A DNA stretch of 64,000 bases, taken from NCBI RefSeq assembly GCF_027943255.1, contig NC_072893.1, forward strand, positions 113,707,784-113,771,783. The letters run 5' to 3'. Below the pieces are notes generated by a model. That model had not been told where the DNA came from. It searched no databases and saw nothing but the letters and a program-made list of their open reading frames with translations. Below are positions 42,502 through 52,938 of this stretch, one piece after another. The first letter of the stretch is position 1; the number at the start of each line of letters is the position of its first letter. Source of the DNA: Anastrepha obliqua. Lineage: Eukaryota > Arthropoda > Insecta > Diptera > Tephritidae. The position numbers and the translations under genes are program-made.

Positions 42502-43786
42502 CGAGGGGTGTCTTTTATATTTCGGGATTTGGCAACCCTGGTGTTGCAATTTGGCAACTGACAGCTGTATCGCAAAGTTTGACATTTTTTGGCTTTTACG
42601 TACTCAGAACTCAAATACCAGCGCTATTTGTGTTGTTTACAGTAACTTAAAAGATTAATCTCGATCCAAAAATGGAATTAAATCGTGAACATTTTCGTGC
42701 GACTATTTTTTACAACTTTCGACGTGGATTAACTCAGCAACATTGCATGGATGAACTTAATTCATTTTTTGGCGATGAAGCTCCATCAAGGACCAGTTTT
42801 TATCGATGGTATGGTGAATTCAATCGTGGTCGTAGTTCACTCCAAGACGAATTTCGTGAAGGTCGTCTAAAATCAGTTGTTGTTCCGAAAACCATTGATG
42901 CTGTGCGCGAACTGATATTGCAAGATCGTCATGTGACCTATCGTGAGATTGAGACGATCTTAGGCATTAGTGGGACCAGCATACATTCAATATTGCATAA
43001 ACATTTGACTTTCAAAAAAATTTGTTCGCGTTGGATCCCACACAATTTGTCAATCGCTCAAAAAAAGGCTCGTGTCGTTTGGTCGAAGGAAATGCTCAAA
43101 AAATACGATCGCGGGGCTTCGAAACACGTCTATGACATCGTGTTAGGTGATGAATCATGGATTTACGCGCATGAGCCCGAAAGTAAACAGCAGTCGACTG
43201 TATGGGTGTTTCAAGATGAGCCAAATCCAACAAAAGTTGTTCGCGCACGAAGCACTTCCAAGCAAATGGTCGCCTGTTTCTTTGGAAGAACTGGACATGT
43301 CGCAACCGTACCACTAGAACAACGCAGAACAGTAAATTGTGAGTGGTACACAACCATTTGTTTGCCAGTTGTCTTCCAAGAAATTAGGAAAACCAATCGC
43401 CAAAGACGGATCACTCTTCACCAGGACAATGCAAGCTCTCACACATCGGCTCAAACAACTGCATTTTTGAGCACCTAAAACATCGAATTAATGGGTCATC
43501 CGCCGTATAGTCCTGACTTGGCACCGAATGACTTCTTTTTATTCCCGTACGTAAAAAACAAACTGAGAGATCAACGTTTTTCGACACCTGAAGAAGCGAT
43601 TGCGGCATTCAGAATGCATGTTTTGGAGGTACCTCATTCAGAGTGGCAAAAGTCCTTCGACAATTGGTTCAAACGCATGCAAAAGTGTATAGATCTTCAT
43701 GGAGAATATTTTGAAAAACAATAAAGTAATTTTCGATTTTTTTCGATTTTTGTTCTCTAATCCCGACATATAAAAGGCACCCCTCG
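42502..43786 (+). mobile_element. Mariner (CGAGGGGTG termini), copy 1, full length
   Basis: The inverted ends are CGAGGGGTGTCTTTTATAT and CGAGGGGTGCCTTTTATATG. The left TA is 42500-42501; the right duplication reads TG. The element is 1285 bp and has inserted into another mariner (42241-44079). A second, more decayed copy is at 52939-54231. Confidence 0.88.
42672..43724 (+). pseudogene. Mariner D,D34D transposase with one nonsense codon
   Basis: The frame is open for 268 residues, has TAA at 43476-43478, and continues in frame to 43724. The N-terminal helix-turn-helix spans about residues 1-115 (MELNREHFRATIFYNFRRG, RTSFYRWYGEFNRG). The catalytic positions are D160 (VLGDESWIYAH), D252 (LHQDNASSH) and D287 (SPDLAPNDFFLF), the last after the stop, with 34 intervening residues. 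The copy at 52939-54231 has CAA (Q) at the stop position, so one C-to-T change explains it. Everything else looks undamaged, indicating fairly recent inactivation. Confidence 0.88.
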
Positions 43787-44079
43787 TGACTCAGAGTACT
43801 CTTGCCGTATGCCATTGACAACATTTCAAGTGTTCTTGAGGATTTAATTCCATTTTTACACAAAATTTGATGCAACTTCTTTGATCCATTTTTTTCGATA
43901 GCAGAAAATCGCCGAACACGCAAAACACTTGTCTTATTTATGTATGCCTCTCACAAGCAAATTTGTGCCATATTGTGAACTTATCTTCGAGACGGGTGTA
44001 CCAGCATGAAAAAATAATAATCGAAAGTCGAATGTATGTACGTAGCCCGCGAAATTTGAAAATTCACCTTATTTTTTTA
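43787..44079 (-). pseudogene. Outer mariner remnant, proximal piece
   Basis: The minus strand contains the mariner N-terminal motif KNGIKSSRTLEMLSMAYGKS, ending at the inner element's insertion point. The outer end at 44059-44079 carries GAAAATTCACCTTATTTTTT, inverted relative to 42248-42260. The AAGGTGAATTT core is shared with the mariner family at 59692-60984. Confidence 0.68.
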
Positions 44080-44539
44080 ACACAAAAACACGTACACGTA
44101 TTTGAACAAATTATTAGCGTTGATTATTACTAGATTTGTAAGCAAAGTTACCGTATTTGAGAATCCTTGAAATACTGCTTCTTTACCGTCTGAACAAGGG
44201 CTGATTGTAAGGCGAATTGATTAGTGAAGGTGGCGTCTTCACAAGTCAGTTACTTTATTTTTCACGATTTTGACAAGTCTGACGTCAGGTCTCTTTCCAA
44301 TACAAAACAAACAAAAGGAGGAGAAATTACATTTTCACGAAAATTCAGTGAATGGCTTGGTAATATCGTGATTTGAGAGATTGAAACTTAACAAACTAAT
44401 GAAAATTAAGTGCCGCGTGTTAAATTGAGAAAACACAAATGAATATAAAGCTTTCGAATGCAGTTTTGGTGCGTTTTTGTTCGGATGACACCGTGGCATG
44501 AATGGGTGTATGTGTGTGTATAACTTCTTGTGTTTGGTA
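44080..44539. other. Non-coding stretch
   Basis: I see no gene. A GTAAGGCGAATTGATTAG sequence near 44207-44225 resembles the terminus of the adjacent hAT-like MITE and could be a fragment of another copy. Confidence 0.4.
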
Positions 44540-44920
44540 CAAGGCGAATTTATTAGAGGTGATGCCATCCGCGTATAAGTAAAAACACTCGTGTATTTTA
44601 TTTTTGCTTTTTGAATTCCATCACTTTAAAATCAGTATGCTTAGCTCCATACTTGCCGCTTCGGTTCCCCTCCCCGGGAGCGCCAAAAAATGGTCGTTTC
44701 CCCTTCCTAACTTTTTCAAATCCAATATACTCTTTTTAATGTCTCTTTTCTGTAATATTTCATTATAGATAATATTTAAATCACCAACCATAAATTCTAA
44801 ATGTGCACAAATGGCATAGTAAACACACAGATGTAAACAAAATAAATAATTTTGACGTTACTCATATCTATGGCGAAAAAATCAGCTGGGCGTGCCTACC
44901 ATTGTAATAAATTCGCCTTG
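44540..44920. mobile_element. hAT-like MITE with 8-bp target duplication
   Basis: The 16-bp inverted ends CAAGGCGAATTTATTA (44540-44555 and 44905-44920) are flanked by a perfect 8-bp duplication GTTTGGTA (44532-44539 and 44921-44928). The 8-bp duplication and CAAGG-type terminus are hallmarks of the hAT superfamily. The 381-bp body has no coding potential. Confidence 0.85.
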
Positions 44921-45004
44921 GTTTGGTAGTTTCTATAGCTTTTCTAATCTTCCTCTACCCAAACAAGTAATTTCCCTTCCTTTTGTTTGTTTATTTATGG
45001 AGCC

Positions 45005-45215
45005 TTACGCTTTTTTTGTTGGAACCTCTCGCACAGTGAGACTAGAAGGCACAAAGAAAACACCTACCCACATCAGCTCCTGGACGTCAATATAGAATTG
45101 TCCCTTCACTATTTGTCCGACAGTTATGATACATACCCACGTTCAATAGTGCCGCAAATATCAAATAAAGGATCAAAATTGTCTTCAGTTGCGACTTGGA
45201 TATCATCCTTGACTG
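45005..45215. repeat. Unclassified dispersed repeat, copy 2
   Basis: It matches 40430-40640 (TTTTTTGTTGGAACCTCTCG, CCTACCCACATCAGCTCCTG, CCTTCACTATTTGTCCGACA, GCGACTTGGATATC). Its right edge runs into the inverted-repeat structure at 45202-45859. Confidence 0.75.
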
Positions 45216-45859
45216 ATTGGACGAGTGTGACGAGGCAGAATACTGCAGCCGAAGTTACTCGCTTAATTTCCTTTTTCTCCATAGCTGAAGGCCGAACCTG
45301 CTAATCTATCATTCTTATGATGGTGAAACGATTTTTACAGGTGTGCTCTTTAAGACAATCAGCTGATGTGCTGACTTCACTTGGGATGTGTTAACAAAAA
45401 AACTGAGATTGTGTTGGTGATGTAGGAAAAAAATCAACCAATGACACTTCGTTGCTATCTGAATACCGACTGATAGGAGCTGCCGAATCGCCCAAGTGGT
45501 AGCCGAACCTCTCTTTACAATTTTCTTTTTCACCATACTTTAAGAACAAGCCTTGTAAATCTATCATTTGGGCATCTGGTCACTGTATAGTGTAAGCGAC
45601 ATGAACGGAGACACAGTTGATTTTTGTTGTATGCCACCAACGCAATCTCAGTTTTTTCGTAAGCAAACCGTTGACATGACGTAAGCCAATCAAATTCGCT
45701 CAGAGCCGAATAACGAATAAAAAGCACACCCATACATTTTTTTTATATTTGGCCTTCAGCTATGGAGAAAAACTAGATTGAGCGAGTAACTTCGACTGCA
45801 AAATTCTGCCCGCACATTTCCCACATATTCACTCACTCGTCCAATCAGTCAAGGATGAT
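45202..45859. repeat. Large imperfect inverted repeat
   Basis: The left arm (from ATCATCCTTGACTGATTGGA at 45202) and right arm (its inverse ending at 45859) share several blocks in inverted order: GAAGTTACTCGCT, TTTTTCTCCATAGCTGAAGG, GGTGTGCT, AAAAAACTGAGATTG and GTTGGTG. The blocks are separated by diverged spacers. It could be an old foldback element or an inverted duplication. No clear target duplication was found. Confidence 0.65.
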
Positions 45860-45869
45860 AGAATACAAG

Positions 45870-46825
45870 GTTGTGCCTTCCAAATGCGCTGCGTCATACA
45901 GCGCGTGAAACCATCACTTTATTTCTTTATAAGCGTGAAATTTCGGCGACTTAAGAAATGTGCCTCTTGATCGTCCGTTTAAATTACTTGCATTATGAAT
46001 ATTTCTTTTAATTCTTTCAATTTTCTCTCACCACCTGAACTCTTCAAGTGGCCGCATTCTTCAGCTGTTTCTTAAACGAAAATTGGAAATTACGCAACGC
46101 CTCTTTCAAGGTTCCTGGGAATTCCACTCATAGAAGTCCCACCGGACTTATAAGGTGAAATTTGCGCCTTTCAAGCTCCGTTATTATTAGCTAATAGAAA
46201 ACACTTGTTCGAATATTTACTAGTTAAAATATCTTGAAACTTTTATTTGCGTTTTCTGTTGTATTTATTTTAGAAAAAACTGGGGCGCGTGGAATGTTTA
46301 CTATTTCTACGCTTAAAAAATAACCGGTATAAAAGTGGTATGCAAAATATGAAAAATATTCAAGTACTTTTTAAATTTTTTGTTTTTAACATTAAGCATC
46401 TTTTTAAATAGAAATTTCGGGAGAATTAGCTCTCCTTCCCCTTTTCTCTTTTCTTGTTTATTTTCTCTTTCCTCCTATCACAAGCGACTTCGAAGAATTT
46501 TGGAAAAACCTACCTACTGTATTACGATTGAAAAAACAAGAGCGATTTGTTCAAGGTTTTTTAGATGAAGTTTTGTCAGATATTTGAAAGGCAGATGGCG
46601 CAAAAATTTAAGCAATTTATTCGTAAACAGGAACTGCCTTAATTTAATTGATTCAAATTAGGCCTGGTGGCTTAGACTTACAAGTATGACGCTATGTAAA
46701 GACCGGTGGTTTTGCAAGCCTCTATTTCACACACTCTGAATAGTCACAAACAAGAAATAGACTATTCTATTCCTCCATCCGTAGCATATTCTGGCTGAAT
46801 ACCATCAGCAACGCCGTAGCTGTAG
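45870..46825. other. Non-coding stretch
   Basis: I see no gene or recognisable element. Confidence 0.4.
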
Positions 46826-46829
46826 AGAT

Positions 46830-47040
46830 CAACGAATGAGGAGCCCATCCTATGGCAAATCAAACGCAGAAAGTGGCACTGGACTGAAATCAGCAAGGAA
46901 GTAGAGATCGCGGTCGGCCTAGTAGACACATGACATCACATGGGACGGCGCAAAAACAACAGCCCAGGACCGTGTACGATGGAAGAATCTTGTCGAGGCT
47001 CTATGCTCCCGAGCGGAGTGAACAAGGATATAAAAAACAA
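46830..47040 (+). pseudogene. LINE C-terminal fragment
   Basis: The plus strand reads IKRRKWHWTEISKEVE and, after a shift, TAQDRVRWKNLVEALCSRAE. These resemble the extreme C-terminus of LINE ORF2 proteins. The piece is short, so the call is moderate. Confidence 0.5.
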
Positions 47041-47269
47041 AAAATTCCTAGACTCATCTTCGACAGACTCTTCAAGATGAGCATAACGTTAAGAAGGGAG
47101 TGGTAGACATCAAAGCCATAGAGAAGGAGAGAATTAAATTTCTGTGTATTTTCGAAGGAATTAGGACTATAACTATCCGTTCGACTGCGAGACTACTGCA
47201 GCGTCTATCAGGCAAAAGATCTAGCAGTTCAATAAGTTGTTGAGGAAAGTTGGTGTTAGCATCGTGTGT

Positions 47270-47478
47270 TGCCATCTATCAAGACTGATTGATAAGTTAG
47301 TTTGGATTTGGCAGCTATTCGAGTAAGACGTGTTTTGTGATTTTCGCTAATTTGGTAATTCGCTTTTTGTTTTTGGATGGTGAAAAATGCGAGAAGAAAA
47401 AAAAACAAAGTTAGATGCTGCCTATGAGGAAGCTTTGCCATCTATGATCACAGTTAAATATTGGTTCAACGAATTTAA
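47270..47478 (+). pseudogene. Irritans-type mariner, N-terminal piece (split)
   Basis: The frame from 47387 reads MREEKKTKLDAAYEEALPSM then ITVKYWFNEFK, the mariner helix-turn-helix segment. It stops at a TTAA insertion (TTAA 47475-47478). Continuing after the inserted element at 49793 gives SGRTSVFDEERPG, exactly the expected next residues. The element's left terminus was not identified. Confidence 0.78.
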
Positions 47479-48439
47479 GGGGTTATACGCAGTTATGAAG
47501 CAAATAAAAGACGGGCTGTCAAGGATTTATCCTGAAGAAACTTCAGAATATTTTAATTTGAAAATTTTTGGCGGTTATAAAAGCATCCTTCAAGAACGTA
47601 ACAAAATTTTTTATTTATGAAAATGTTGATTATAGAGCGCGCTGCAGGCGATTTCTGGAACCTCCTTTAAAAAAAGACGATTTACGGTGTACATCGTAAT
47701 TCAAGATTGGATTATCTGAAATCAAAAAACCAAACAAATTTTGTTAATATATTAGATTATCTAGTAATTAATCGTTCGGCTAATCAAAATAGTGAATTTT
47801 CACAAAATGGCAGCTTTTAAAAGAAATGATTTCGATTTTTACGTTAAAATTTGGCCGTAAATTGATTATAAAATGGAAAATAAGTATCAGATTTACAAAA
47901 GGAACGATTAATTACTAGAAAATGTATCTTTAAAGATTGAGTTGAAACGGTTGACCGATGAAAGAAGCCGTTTTCGAGATATCGTGTACACCGACTTGAA
48001 AAATGCCGTTTTGAAAAAAAACACGTTTAAAGTTTCAATACCTACCTCATGATTCAATAATAAAAGGTTTGCTCAGTAAGCAGCTTTCTCATTCGCTCTT
48101 GACAAATCAGCTCCCTTAGCAAGACACTGGGTTGCTAACTCTAGAAACGTTTAGAAAAAGTGAAAGAAAAGTAAAATTTGTAGTAAAAACATTTTGTTTT
48201 CAAAGGGGATTTTAAACACCAGAACTTGCTCGGTATGTCCATAACCAAAACGATATGGAAAACATCCAGACATACAGGTTAAATCAGGATATGATAGCGC
48301 ATCTATTTGGGGCAATGAACGTGAAAGATGGACGTTTTGACAATTTGAGCCGGATACTTTTCAAATATAGGTTGGGGAAGTACTTACTAGGTTACTTTAA
48401 AAATACATAAGTTACCAACAAGAGCTCACAGCCTCCAGA

Positions 48440-48500
48440 TGGCAGATGGTTTTTTATGAGGAACTTTTTTATGACAGAAATACACTCGGAGGTTTTGCTA
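48440..48500 (-). repeat. SINE-like repeat fragment
   Basis: TTTTATGAGGAACTTTTTTA and GACAGAAATACACTCGGAGG are the reverse complement of the SINE body at about 31700-31745. Confidence 0.65.
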
Positions 48501-49087
48501 CCATTTTAAGCAAAAAGTTATTTAATATTTCCATTTTTTTCATCCTTTTTAAATGTGACCTTTTGTAAGGGAGTGTCAGAATTCTAATGTCATAAGTGAG
48601 CAGCTTTCTCGTTCTCCCTTGTCAAATCGGCTCCCTTAGCAAGACACTGGATTGCCAGCTGTAGAAAGTTTGAGTAAAAGCAAAATTAGTAGAAAAAAAA
48701 TTTCATTTTCAAAATGGTCTGCTTACGAGCAACAACTCGCTCAAGAGTTTTCATCGGTATGTTCAGGACTATGGTAGTATGACATGGAAGACATACCGCT
48801 TAAAGCAGGACATGATAGGGTAATTGACACAATCCGAGATCAATGAGTGGAGAATTTACAAAGCTTTATTTCTTGTGATTTGTTGATTTAGAAGGAATTC
48901 ATGTTTTGCAAAGAGCTAGCATTTCCCAAAGAGTTACGACAGGGAGAATAATTGGATAGTCCCGACGCGACCGATAACATTGCATACCTCATTATAAAAA
49001 AGTTGAGATTGACGGAACTTATTTCCAATGAGCCCACCTCTCCATGGATGGATGAAGTGTCCAGAGGAGGCTTAGCAAACCACAGTA

Positions 49088-49252
49088 CCACCATGAAAAA
49101 GCTCCTCAGAAAAAACCATCTACCAGAATCGGCTTAAAACTGTAGGTCCTTCCATTTGAGGAACAACATCAAGACATGCGCTACAAATAGGAAGGAGGAA
49201 GATCTCGACCAAACAACTAACAGAAGTGAACGTGACAATTATTTATTTATTT
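49088..49252 (+). repeat. SINE-like repeat, 3' part
   Basis: CCATGAAAAAGCTCCTCAG, ATCGGCTTAAAACTGTAGG, GGAACAACATCAAGACATGC and AACTAACAGAAGTG followed by ACAATTATTTATTT match the 3' half of the family at 31549-31872 and 58840-59160. Confidence 0.72.
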
Positions 49253-49792
49253 TTAACAAAATAGTTTCATATTGGCGAAGCTTTGCAACTTCGTGATCGG
49301 TTTTAAATTTAATAATTAATTCACAAAATAAAATCTTGGATTAAGTGAAATAATTTCTTGTTTTAATATTAAACTTGGCAATTTCCGCTAATAACTTCTA
49401 TTTGTACCATTCTTTACTTTCAAATATTAAATAAAATTAATTTTTTAAACCGTTCGCAGTTTGATTTAATTTAAGTAAGAAAATACTTTTTTGCTACCAT
49501 TTCTACCAAAAAGGATTTACTTTGTTCCACTTTATTCACCTTCTTAAATACAACCTTTTGTAAGGGAGTGTCAAAAATCGAATGTCACTAGTGAGCAAAC
49601 CTTTTATTATTGAATCATGTACCTACCTTAAAACGTGCCGAGGCATCTCTACATATAATATTTAGGTATAACTCCGAAAGTATTGCTTAGATCTACTTCA
49701 AATTTCGTGCGTATACTTTTGAATATATGTACATTACAAAAATGCAATAAAAAAAATCGATTTTTTTGAAAGTCATAACTGCGTATAACCCC

Positions 49793-50530
49793 TTAAAAGT
49801 GGGCGAACATCCGTTTTTGATGAGGAGCGACCAGGACTCCCGGCAGACGTGGTTATCGAGGAAATCATTCAAAAAGTCCACGACATGAATCTCGCCGGTC
49901 GACGAACGAAAGTGCGCAAAGTAAGAGAGGCCATAGGTGTGTCGACCGGACCGGCAATTAATATTTTACATGATAAGTAGGCCATGAAAAAATTGTAGGA
50001 CCAATGGGTGCCGCAATTGCTCACAAGCAACGACCAACGGATGCGGCTGTTAACTTTGAAGCAGGGTTTGGAGCAATGTAAGCGAGATCTGAAGGTTTTT
50101 GCGCCGAGTTGTCACCGTTGATGAAACCTGGACTGATCATTACCCACAAGAAACTAAGCGACAATCAAAACAATGGATTTCTCCCGGAGAATCTGCTCCA
50201 AACAAGGCGAAGACAGTCCCATCGGCCGAAAAGGTCATGGCGACGTTTTTTTGGGATGCGCACGGCGTCATCCTCATGGAGTTTTGACAAAAAGGAAGAA
50301 CGATCACTGGACAATACTACAGGGAGTTATGGGACCACTTTCACAAAAATTAGCGAAAAAGAAGGTGCTGTTTCACCACGATAACGCACCAGCCGGAGCC
50401 ATTCATCCGGAGTGGTTGCCGCCAAACTGCACGAATTGCGTTATGAATTGCAGCCGCACATTCCATATTCACCCGATCTGGCTCCCTGCGACTTTTTCTT
50501 GCTCCCTAACATGAAGAGACTATAAATATA
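49793..50530 (+). pseudogene. Irritans-type mariner, main piece (split)
   Basis: This continues the mariner from 47478. It contains SGRTSVFDEERPGLPADVV, a KVREAIGVSTG helix, VTVDETWTDHYPQETKRQSK (first D, about 50115), SAEKVMATFFWDAHGVILME, KKVLFHHDNAPA (second D, near 50375) and IPYSPDLAPCDFFL in another frame (third D, near 50480). Stops and frameshifts at several places mark it as dead. WDAHGVI and the YFLH-type blocks favour the irritans subfamily. Confidence 0.8.
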
Positions 50531-50534
50531 TTCC

Positions 50535-51230
50535 CGGATAGCCAGACCACCATTAAATCAATGGATGTGGCTAAACTAAGATCAAAGGTTGCACAGGAAT
50601 GCCGGGAAGTCCTAAATGATATTAATGCCGTATTCAAGAGCAGCCTTATTTGAGTTCCGGGGCACAGAGATTGCGAAGGAAATTGTAAAGTCGATGAACT
50701 AGCGAGGAAAGGTCCTACTCTTTAACAGCTCAGCGATAGAAGTACCATTGGGATAGTTATGGTCACGAGAAAATTAATAATTAAGAATAACATTAACCAA
50801 GAGGCCAATAGGACATGGAGAGATGAAGACACAAAACAAATAAAAGACAAACGAGGATATCTCGAAGATCGTGGCTTGTATAACCGACCACTGGCTATTT
50901 GGTAGGCATTCCTTGAGTCTAGCAGTTTTCTCCCGTGAATATTGCAGACGTTGTAGAGCTGAGGAGGAGGAAGAAACAGTTGAACACTTCCTTTGCAATT
51001 GTCCAGCCTTAGCTAAAATTAGAGCAGGCTTTCTAGGCAACTATTTTTTCAATTCTCTTACGGAACTGTCTGGCCTTGGGATGGGATCAATTCATAAGAG
51101 CCACAAAATGGTGCCACGGAGAAACATAAATGTGGTTCCCGTGTCGCACAGTGGTACCACAACGGACCTGTAAGGTCTAAGTGAGTTGGTCGTACAGACC
51201 GACTAACACCATAACCTAACCTAACCTAGC
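50535..51230 (+). pseudogene. I/LOA-type LINE 3' fragment
   Basis: A decayed RNase H tail (GHRDCEGNCKVDELAR-like near 50660) is followed by an open frame 50871-51173 with CRRCRAEEEEETVEHFLCNC and CPALAKIRAGFLGNYFF. The 3' UTR ends CCATAACCTAACCTAACCT at about 51228, the same tail as at 8128-8140. It is 5' truncated. Confidence 0.78.
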
Positions 51231-52935
51231 CCTAGTAGTTAGTGCTATTACATTACGTTAATGTATAATTTTAATTATATTTTAATACATAAATAATGAT
51301 AATAAACTTTTTTATTGAATTATTATTTTTTATTTAATAATAATAATAATTTTTTTAATTTAAATTTTTTATTATTATTAGCCCTTTACTTGGTTTTTAG
51401 ATCGGAAATTAGGTACTGTTTCTTAGAGGAGATTCTACTAATTTTATTGTGAAAAAAATTTGTTGAATAGTAAAAATATAGTAATTATATTAATTTTTAT
51501 GCACAAATTTCAGCTTTGAAGCCATCAGAAAAAATTTATGCATCGGGAATTTAAGAATCGGGAAACATAAGCGCGAATTGTTAAGGGCAAAATTCCTGCT
51601 TCAAGTTTGAAATTCCTCCTACCACTTGTTTAGGGAAACATTTTTTATCAGTGAGCTTATAAAAGTATTCGTAGAATATCAGGTTCTAAAATGACATAAA
51701 AAAAATTCGAAATACGTAAAATTAATTTTGGGTCGTAGATTAGGGATCTGAGTTTTATTTTTTCTGAATTAGGTAATTTTCCAAAATTATTCACTTTTTC
51801 TGAATATCTGGTTCTGAAATGACCCAAAAAAATAATAATAATAAACCGAGATACGTAATTAAATTTAATTTTTGGTCCTAGATTAGCGATCAGAGTTTTT
51901 TTTTTTTTTTTGAATCAGGTAATTTTCCAAAATTATTCACTAAAAAATAGTCGATTTATCGTTTGAGGGACATTGAAAACTTAAAATCGAAATATTCTGA
52001 GAAATTCATTTGATCCAGAAAAACAAAGCACAGAGGCGTAGGCTGCATTCAAAAATTATGTTTACGTATCTTGGCGTTTTTATGTCCAATTTTAGTTTTG
52101 CTGCAGTGCAATTGCAACATTTTTTTTTCACAAAAAAAAAAAAAAATTATTGTAAATCCGCTTGTTTTCATATTTGTTCTCTCTTATAAGAAACATGAAG
52201 CACATTTCAAACGGGGAGTGGGGCTGAAGTTGTGTAACAAACTATTCCAAAACACTCTATTATCTGAAAAACAAGTCTTCAAGCTTCCAATTTATTATGC
52301 GACACGTCCTCTTTTTTTGAGATTCTTAGAGAGATTCTTAGTTGTTGTAGATGCTTTCATGAATTATTTACACAGTAAAAAAGGAGAGCTGACGCTCATT
52401 TCTGCTTAATTAACTAACAAAAATGTTCAGATTGTGACACTCTTCTACCAAACGAGCGGAAGTACAACTTTTAAGATTTGATTACCAAAAAACAAAAACA
52501 TAACAAACAAAAAATAACAAAAACAAAAAAATTAACATCACCAGCAACTATTTCTTATTAACTACACCGAAGCACATTAGAACTGGTTTAACATGAATGC
52601 TACAAGAGGAGTAGAATAGATTGTGTGTGCGTGTGTGTGCATGTATTATACATACAATACCTAAGATAGATAGATAGTTGTTTATGTGTGCACCCTGCCG
52701 TGATATGTGCAAGTACTTAGCAAATATTCGAGTTCATTCGAGCTGTTATCTGATGGAAGAAGTCGAGATGGACTAGAATTGTACCAGTTCCCTAAGGACC
52801 AGAAACTTCTCAAAGGGGCGAACATTTGGCGAAATTCGGAAATTGTCTAAGTAGTCTTTACTATGTTCATATATGTATATAAAGAAAGATACATTAGGCC
52901 CAAATTTCAAGTAAATTGTTCACATCTTTCATTGT
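51231..52935. other. AT-rich non-coding stretch
   Basis: I see no gene. It includes a diverged tandem duplication at 51680-51945 (unit about 125-135 bp, with GGTAATTTTCCAAAATTATT in each). A short open frame at 52071-52409 has no recognisable domain. Confidence 0.5.
51680..51945. repeat. Tandem duplication, about 130 bp
   Basis: Two copies share ATC(A/T)GGTTCT(A/G)AAATGAC, GATACGTAA-like, TAGATTAG(G/C)GATC(T/A)GAG and GGTAATTTTCCAAAATTATT. Divergence is moderate. Confidence 0.75.
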
Positions 52936-52938
52936 TTA

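Larger units (their letters stand above)
48079..49592. repeat. Diverged direct duplication inside the TTAA element
   Basis: Unit 1 (about 48079-48600) and unit 2 (48601-49592, enlarged by a SINE piece) share GCAGCTTTCTC, CCCTTAGCAAGACACTGG, CGGTATGT(C/T)CA and the closing CCTTTTGTAAGGGAGTGTCA. The outer edges carry the inverted AGGTTTGCTCA pair. It may be a second element nested within the TTAA element. Confidence 0.6.
47479..49792. mobile_element. TTAA-flanked non-autonomous element (2.3 kb), family unknown
   Basis: The inverted ends are a perfect 20-bp pair, GGGGTTATACGCAGTTATGA, with TTAA directly outside each (47475-47478 and 49793-49796). The host mariner's codons join perfectly when this insert is removed. 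No transposase is recognisable. Inside are two diverged direct copies of a unit starting GCAGCTTTCTC (about 48079 and 48601), SINE pieces at 48440-48500 and 49088-49252, and an inverted pair around AATAATAAAAGGTTTGCTCA (48055-48075 against 49590-49612). TTAA targets are used by piggyBac-like and Sola3 elements, but the terminus does not look like a standard piggyBac CCC end. Confidence 0.82.

Noticed and set aside
49793..49796. TTAA as a chance tetramer beside the 20-bp ends
   Set aside because: The chance explanation was dropped. The same TTAA is on both sides and the host mariner codons join perfectly when insert plus one TTAA is removed.
52071..52409. 112-codon plus-strand frame
   Set aside because: It contains a poly-lysine from an A run and has no recognisable domain. 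It lies in AT-rich, partly tandem-repeated DNA.
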